64,000 nt of DNA from PALSA-1296 sp037143335 (GTDB taxonomy: Bacteria; Bacteroidota; Ignavibacteria; Palsa-1295), in contig JBAWZA010000004.1 in NCBI GenBank assembly GCA_037143335.1, positions 1-64,000 of the forward strand, read 5' to 3'. Positions 59,753 to 64,000 of this stretch are shown here, piece by piece; within the stretch, counting starts at the first letter, position 1; every line of letters begins with the position of its first letter. Position numbers and translations under genes: made by a program. Under the pieces are notes generated by a model, which was given only the letters and a program-made list of their open reading frames with translations, had not been told where the DNA came from and ran no database searches.

Positions 59753-62700
59753 ATGAATAGATTCTTATCGCCGTTTCTCATCCTCATCACGCTACCAATT
59801 CTGCTCCTCCTCTCAAGCAGAGAATCGCTTGCTGTGCAGCACATTGTATTATTTGGCGGGAATGTCGGTCATTATTACTCTCCTCAGAATTTAGAGGTTG
59901 TCGTTGGCGATACAGTATTATGGAAGGCTGACGGAACAGATAATTTTTCTGTCTATGATCTGCACTTGGTCACGTTTCCCGCTGGTGCGATTCCTTTTGC
60001 TCATGTGACTTCTGGTGTAACTTTCAGATACATTGTGAAGGTTGCTGGCGAGTATGATTATCAATCAGATACTTGGTCAGCGGTAGGGATGAGCGGATCA
60101 ATCATTGCTGTAGGCATTCATAACGGACTTACAAATGAGGGGAAGGAATTTTATCTGGGCATGATCTACCCAAATTATAATGCTGGGCACAACCAATTCT
60201 TCCATGCCTATGCAATGGTCAATTCGTACTATCCGACCGAAGTAACGATCAATTATTACGACGCGCTCGGTTCGCCGCTCGCTCCGAAAATTTTTCGGAT
60301 GGGTGCAAAAAGTTCATTAAAAATTCCGCTTGATACGTTGGCACTACGCATTGATACCTCTTTGGATGCTCCTGCGTATAATTCTTGCCACATCGTCTCG
60401 ACTAAACCAATCACAGTTGAGTATCTGAGTGTGGGACAATGTTCTGGTGGTAGTTATTTGGCATTACCTGCGATTACCCTTGGAAAGAAATATGTTGCCG
60501 CATGTTACAATGATAATCCCGGAGACGGATACATCCGTAATCCAAACTTCTCTGGCGGAGCGGTCATAGTGATCGGAACGGTTGACGGAACGCATGTGCA
60601 AATCGTACCGACAACAACAACAACAACAGGGCATGTCGGAGCTGTACACGGAATAGGGACAAATCATACACCCGTCCCATTTAGCCTCACGCTAAACAAA
60701 GGACAGACATACTTTTTCCATTCAAGCGGCGATGATACTGAGAATGATATGTCCGGTTCAATCATCGAAGCAAATAATCCTGTCGTAGTTATTTCGGGCA
60801 ACGAAAATGCATTCTTAGGTGATAAAGGTGATGCCGCGATTGAGGGACGTGATTTCATGGTTGAACAAATGGTACCATACGAGCAATGGGATTCCACAGG
60901 GTATATCTCGATTCCATTTGTAGAGCCGACAGCTTTTGCCATTGGTGGTCACGGTGATAGCTACCGTGTGTATTCATACGATGAAGGTATCACCCCGATT
61001 AACTTCGAAGGTATTTCTCAAAATGTTAGCCGGTATAATTTTGCTGAATCAGGTGACGTGACAACACCAACAGAGGTCTCCTCGGCAAACGGGAAGAAAA
61101 TCAGTGTCATGCAATATGATGAAAGAAGCCAACCTACGACGAAGCCATGGCCTGCACCTTCGATGATGACAGTGGTGCCTCGTTCACATTGGAAAAGATT
61201 TTTCTCCTTCAATTTGCTCGATAATCAAAATATCGGACAAATAATTGATATGCCATATATCAATGTCATCAGCGATCATTTGGAAAGTATTAAAGTGAGT
61301 TACGGTTCGAATACGTTGGTGCCGATTGGAAGTTTAATAAGAGTCGCAAGTTTCAATAACCCATCGCAGTCGGATGCCAGCGTCACTGCCGCACAGTATA
61401 GATTGACTGCACCAATCTACAATCCTGCTGCTGCATACAATTTCTTTTCGGAGTACCCATTCATGGTGTATCTCTATGAGATGCGTATTGCGGCTGACGT
61501 TAATGTTGGACGTCCCGAAGATCCAAATGTGCCACATGAGTATGCTGCTCCAGCTGGCATGCAAATGAATACGGGAGTTGAGACTCAATATTCGCTCTCG
61601 GTTGATTCGGTGACAAAGTGTTCTTCCTGGCATATTAAAGTCCGCGACTTGGCAACGGATGATCCTGGTATTAAGGCTGTCATTCTGAATGATGATCCGG
61701 ATGGAGTATTTTTCTCACCTGGCGCGAAAGTATTGAATGCGACATTCGATCAAGCAGACCTTTCATTTACGAACGGCGAACTTCATCCAGCTATTGCTAC
61801 AGGTGCTGATGCGTTTGAGTTCGACATTAACGTCATCAATCCGCTCCTACCTGCACTTGCACCAGTTGCGATTATAGATAATCGAGGTAACGCACGGTAC
61901 TTCCAACTCAATTATAAGGCTCCGACAATTTCACTCAACACGGACCCTCCAATCACTGGTCGTGCTGATTCGATCGTATTTCCAATTGAACGAGTGGGTC
62001 AACAGATATGCACCACATTCGTAATTTCAAACACTGCAGCTGATGGTGGTAAGCCGATTCGTATTTCAACTATCTCGCTAAAGCGAGGTGGTGGCGGATT
62101 CTCGGTAGCTCATACTTCAAAGACGGTGCCGTTTGAGATTGCTCCCCAGACGTCTGACTCCATTCAAGTTTGTTTTAGCGCTACAGATACGTTACGACAT
62201 CGCGATTCATTGCTGGTTCAAACGGATTGTTTCGCATTCTCCATTTCACTTGATGCTCACGGAAGGACTGGGTTGATTCTGTCACCAGACGTCGATTTTG
62301 GATTTGAACGAGTCAGCAGGTCAAGTTGTAAAGATCTTCTCGTTCGGAATATTGGGAATGCGCCTTTAACCATTCAATCACTTTCTCTCTCGGATGATTC
62401 TGATTTTACTATTTCCGCCCAGACTCGAGCATTGCTTCCTATTACCATTAAGGCGGGGGGCAGCGTCAATCTTACAATTTGTTTTGCACCTCACGCAGAC
62501 ATACCTTATTCTGAGAAGTTAACAATCAAAACTGACTTAGTCGGGTCGTTCGAAAATTCTATCAAGAGCTTTGCCTATCTGAGTGGTGTGGGCGGATTAG
62601 TAAACTCTGTCGCTATGAATACTGACGCAGCTCAGCCGATGCTTCGGGTCCTTCCGAATCCGGCAAGAGGGAGTTACGTGAATGTATTATTTCCCGAACC

Positions 62701-62884
62701 GTTACAAGCTCGTTCAGAGGTCATACTATTTGATGTGCTCGGAAGGAGGCTTTGGAAATCCGATGCTCCGCTGGGTACGGAGGTCTTCCCAGTACCTCTC
62801 GATAATCTTACTGCCGGCACATATCACATCGAATTAATCACGCACGACAGAATTCTCTCTGGTAAATTTGAGTACGTGAAATAA
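59753..62884 (+). CDS. T9SS-exported protein: copper-less cupredoxin, IgGFc-binding-like and ASH domains
   Basis: A 1043-residue secreted protein. Signal peptide to about residue 27. Residues 30-121 are plastocyanin-like (NLEVVVGDTVLWKADG, YDYQSDTWSAVGMSG), but of the expected copper ligands only His71 and Met113 remain: Ser105 replaces Cys and Trp108 replaces His. Residues 125-560 resemble the IgGFc-binding family (CHIVSTKPITVEYLSVGQCS, GSIIEANNPVVVISGNE). Two ASH/choice-of-anchor-D-type Ig domains (about 725-940) have SIVFPIERVGQQICTTFVIS and DVDFGFERVSRSSCKDLLVR. The end (MLRVLPNPARGSYVNVLF, LTAGTYHIEL) is a T9SS sorting domain. A Thr run (60609-60626) is coded by an ACA microsatellite. 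Confidence 0.75.
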   Translation: MNRFLSPFLILITLPILLLLSSRESLAVQHIVLFGGNVGHYYSPQNLEVVVGDTVLWKADGTDNFSVYDLHLVTFPAGAIPFAHVTSGVTFRYIVKVAGEYDYQSDTWSAVGMSGSIIAVGIHNGLTNEGKEFYLGMIYPNYNAGHNQFFHAYAMVNSYYPTEVTINYYDALGSPLAPKIFRMGAKSSLKIPLDTLALRIDTSLDAPAYNSCHIVSTKPITVEYLSVGQCSGGSYLALPAITLGKKYVAACYNDNPGDGYIRNPNFSGGAVIVIGTVDGTHVQIVPTTTTTTGHVGAVHGIGTNHTPVPFSLTLNKGQTYFFHSSGDDTENDMSGSIIEANNPVVVISGNENAFLGDKGDAAIEGRDFMVEQMVPYEQWDSTGYISIPFVEPTAFAIGGHGDSYRVYSYDEGITPINFEGISQNVSRYNFAESGDVTTPTEVSSANGKKISVMQYDERSQPTTKPWPAPSMMTVVPRSHWKRFFSFNLLDNQNIGQIIDMPYINVISDHLESIKVSYGSNTLVPIGSLIRVASFNNPSQSDASVTAAQYRLTAPIYNPAAAYNFFSEYPFMVYLYEMRIAADVNVGRPEDPNVPHEYAAPAGMQMNTGVETQYSLSVDSVTKCSSWHIKVRDLATDDPGIKAVILNDDPDGVFFSPGAKVLNATFDQADLSFTNGELHPAIATGADAFEFDINVINPLLPALAPVAIIDNRGNARYFQLNYKAPTISLNTDPPITGRADSIVFPIERVGQQICTTFVISNTAADGGKPIRISTISLKRGGGGFSVAHTSKTVPFEIAPQTSDSIQVCFSATDTLRHRDSLLVQTDCFAFSISLDAHGRTGLILSPDVDFGFERVSRSSCKDLLVRNIGNAPLTIQSLSLSDDSDFTISAQTRALLPITIKAGGSVNLTICFAPHADIPYSEKLTIKTDLVGSFENSIKSFAYLSGVGGLVNSVAMNTDAAQPMLRVLPNPARGSYVNVLFPEPLQARSEVILFDVLGRRLWKSDAPLGTEVFPVPLDNLTAGTYHIELITHDRILSGKFEYVK

Positions 62885-62899
62885 CGTAGTTTGCGTTAT
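62881..62899. terminator. Small inverted repeat between convergent genes
   Basis: ATAACG (62881-62886) and CGTTAT (62894-62899) form a 6-bp stem that spans the stop codons of both convergent genes. There is no T-run, so its termination activity is uncertain. Confidence 0.35.
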
Positions 62900-63999
62900 C
62901 GCTGAACCATGATGTGTTCAGTGTATATCCGATTTGGAGTGCGGATTCTGATAGAATAAATTCCACTTTCCTTGGGGATTGGCAGTGAACTTGGCACACT
63001 CTTCTTCAATTGTACCGTTGCTATTATTACTCGACTTCCAAGTACATCAAAAATTTCAATCAACGATTCTCCTAAATTTTCTGAGGAGTATATGTTTGCA
63101 TTCTGGTTAACCGGATTTGGGATGATTCTAAGCATCTCCAGTGATTCACCTTTCATGTAACGGGAGATAACTCTATAGCCACAATCTGAGGGAGGTATTA
63201 TGGTGCTTGTCGCACGCTGCGGTAGAAAATACTTGCATGGTTGTACCGAAGAATAGAATTTCAAACTATCTACGTAAACAGATAGTTGTTTCGACGAATC
63301 GCCATAAACGAGGAATCGCGAGATAGCTATTGGTCGCTTGGAGTTCGCATTCACAAAGGAAAGCTTTGATCTGCCCGGAAAGTCTGATCCAAAAATATCT
63401 CGCTTTGCAAAAGGTGGGCTTGTTTCGAATGTACCGAGATATTGAAGCAGTGTATCGTAGTGCAGAGTTAATTCTATTTGTTCATCCGTCACCAAACCGC
63501 TCATATTTATGGGGACGTCAATTTCTCCTCCGATCGTATCCATTTTTTGATCGGTTGATCCAAGTGTTAACTGCGAAGTTGCAAACTCATATCCGCGAAG
63601 TGGCAAGCTGATTTGTGTGCCGTCAATAAATGTAGCAGTGAAGGTCGCATTCCTTGCACCAGTAGTTGATGGCTTAAATGCAATGATGAGTGAGTCCTCA
63701 ATTTGGACAGAGTCTGCCAGTTTATGTAAGATAGAATAATCTCCACTTGAACCACCACTTAGCGATTGGGAGACAATTTTCGGAATTGGGCATCCACCAA
63801 CGTGGATGTTCACAGACTTTACAAGGCCTGAGTCACAACTGTATAAACTATCATGTTGAAAAAGGCTATCCTCGGAAACGGAGAGAGTAAAAGGTGTTGG
63901 CTTCAACACACCTTCTAACGGTACAATGATCTTTCTTCCATTGTCAAAACCAAGCTCGTAATTTGCCCCTCCACTACCAGCTTGTCCGTATATCATCTT
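62896..63999 (-). CDS. T9SS-exported protein with cohesin-like domain, C-terminal part
   Basis: The frame stays open to the right edge, so the N-terminus lies outside; about 367 codons are seen. The first visible 120 residues carry ASH-like Ig repeats (NIHVGGCPIPKIVSQSLSGG, LIIAFKPSTTGARNATFTA). About 150-265 looks cohesin-like (GGEIDVPINMSGLV, IELTLHYDTLLQYLG, FVNANSKRPIAISRFLVYGD). The last 80 residues (MLRIIPNPVNQNANIYSS, LIEIFDVLGSRVI, SGIYSIRIRTPN) are a T9SS type A sorting domain. It converges with the preceding large cargo gene and shares its architecture style. Confidence 0.75.
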   Translation of the reverse strand, partial: KMIYGQAGSGGANYELGFDNGRKIIVPLEGVLKPTPFTLSVSEDSLFQHDSLYSCDSGLVKSVNIHVGGCPIPKIVSQSLSGGSSGDYSILHKLADSVQIEDSLIIAFKPSTTGARNATFTATFIDGTQISLPLRGYEFATSQLTLGSTDQKMDTIGGEIDVPINMSGLVTDEQIELTLHYDTLLQYLGTFETSPPFAKRDIFGSDFPGRSKLSFVNANSKRPIAISRFLVYGDSSKQLSVYVDSLKFYSSVQPCKYFLPQRATSTIIPPSDCGYRVISRYMKGESLEMLRIIPNPVNQNANIYSSENLGESLIEIFDVLGSRVIIATVQLKKSVPSSLPIPKESGIYSIRIRTPNRIYTEHIMVQR

Positions 64000-64000
64000 G

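Noticed and set aside
60609..60626. ACA microsatellite in the large T9SS protein as a switch
   Set aside because: Also a triplet repeat encoding Thr, in frame.
1..64000. CRISPR arrays, insertion sequences, prophage or defence islands
   Set aside because: No regularly spaced direct repeats, transposase, integrase or phage structural genes, and no recognised defence genes were found.

Overview
The window reads as chromosome from a Gram-negative bacterium of the Bacteroidota/Chlorobiota side of the FCB group; a Kapabacteria- or Ignavibacteria-like lineage is my guess, from gene content only. Supporting signs are seven proteins ending in type IX secretion (T9SS) C-terminal sorting domains, IgGFc-binding-type surface proteins, a fused E1 alpha/beta 2-oxoacid dehydrogenase of the Bacteroidetes kind, a serine-palmitoyltransferase-like enzyme, many genes without Shine-Dalgarno sites, several TTG/GTG starts, and promoter boxes of the Bacteroidetes type (TTTG, 20 bp, TAnnTTTG). 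I see no tRNA, rRNA, CRISPR array, insertion sequence or prophage. It is an ordinary chromosomal segment rich in secreted proteins.

Layout. 1-2.2 kb: the 3' end of a huge low-complexity surface protein, a terminator, then a free-standing structured RNA with its own promoter, a possible loop pseudoknot, a three-way junction and its own terminator. 2.3-6.0 kb: PhoR/PhoB two-component system and an outer-membrane-like protein with a lipoprotein. 6.1-8.5 kb: a serine palmitoyltransferase-like enzyme fused to an acyl-CoA N-acyltransferase-like domain. 8.5-13.9 kb: GT39-like glycosyltransferase, DNA polymerase III delta', degenerate CDF-like membrane protein, GAPDH, DUF2520 protein. 14-23 kb: T9SS cargo, M16 metalloprotease, TPR-like protein. 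23-33 kb: HemG/HemY-like oxidase, an EF-G paralogue, YeiH-like transporter, GH57 enzyme, Blc lipocalin, fused E1. 33-36 kb: DUF4159 protein, dapB, dapA.

36-48.8 kb: a propeller lipoprotein divergent from a T9SS-exported alkaline phosphatase whose promoter carries arrays of 11-bp Pho-box repeats; a MdlA-like ABC exporter half; a stand-alone sorting-domain protein followed by two paralogous IgGFc-binding proteins with different C-terminal modules (T9SS domain versus beta-barrel); a ClpB-like protein reduced to part of the M-domain plus the second AAA+ module; a toast-rack-like protein. 48.9-59.7 kb: one long co-directional run asnS-nuoJKLMN-nnr-(small membrane ORF)-ccmB-ccmC-ccmD, linking proton-pumping complex I to metabolite repair and cytochrome c maturation. 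59.7-64 kb: two convergent T9SS cargo proteins, one with a cupredoxin-like domain that has lost copper ligands.

Connections. PhoR/PhoB at the left and the Pho boxes at 4.26 kb and 37.0-37.1 kb suggest a phosphate-starvation regulon visible within the window. The strongest candidates for something new are the structured RNA at 2.05-2.21 kb, the fused sphingolipid-type enzyme, the C-terminal module swap between IgGFc-binding paralogues, the D2-only ClpB, and a CcmC with an extra periplasmic domain that may be CcmE-like.
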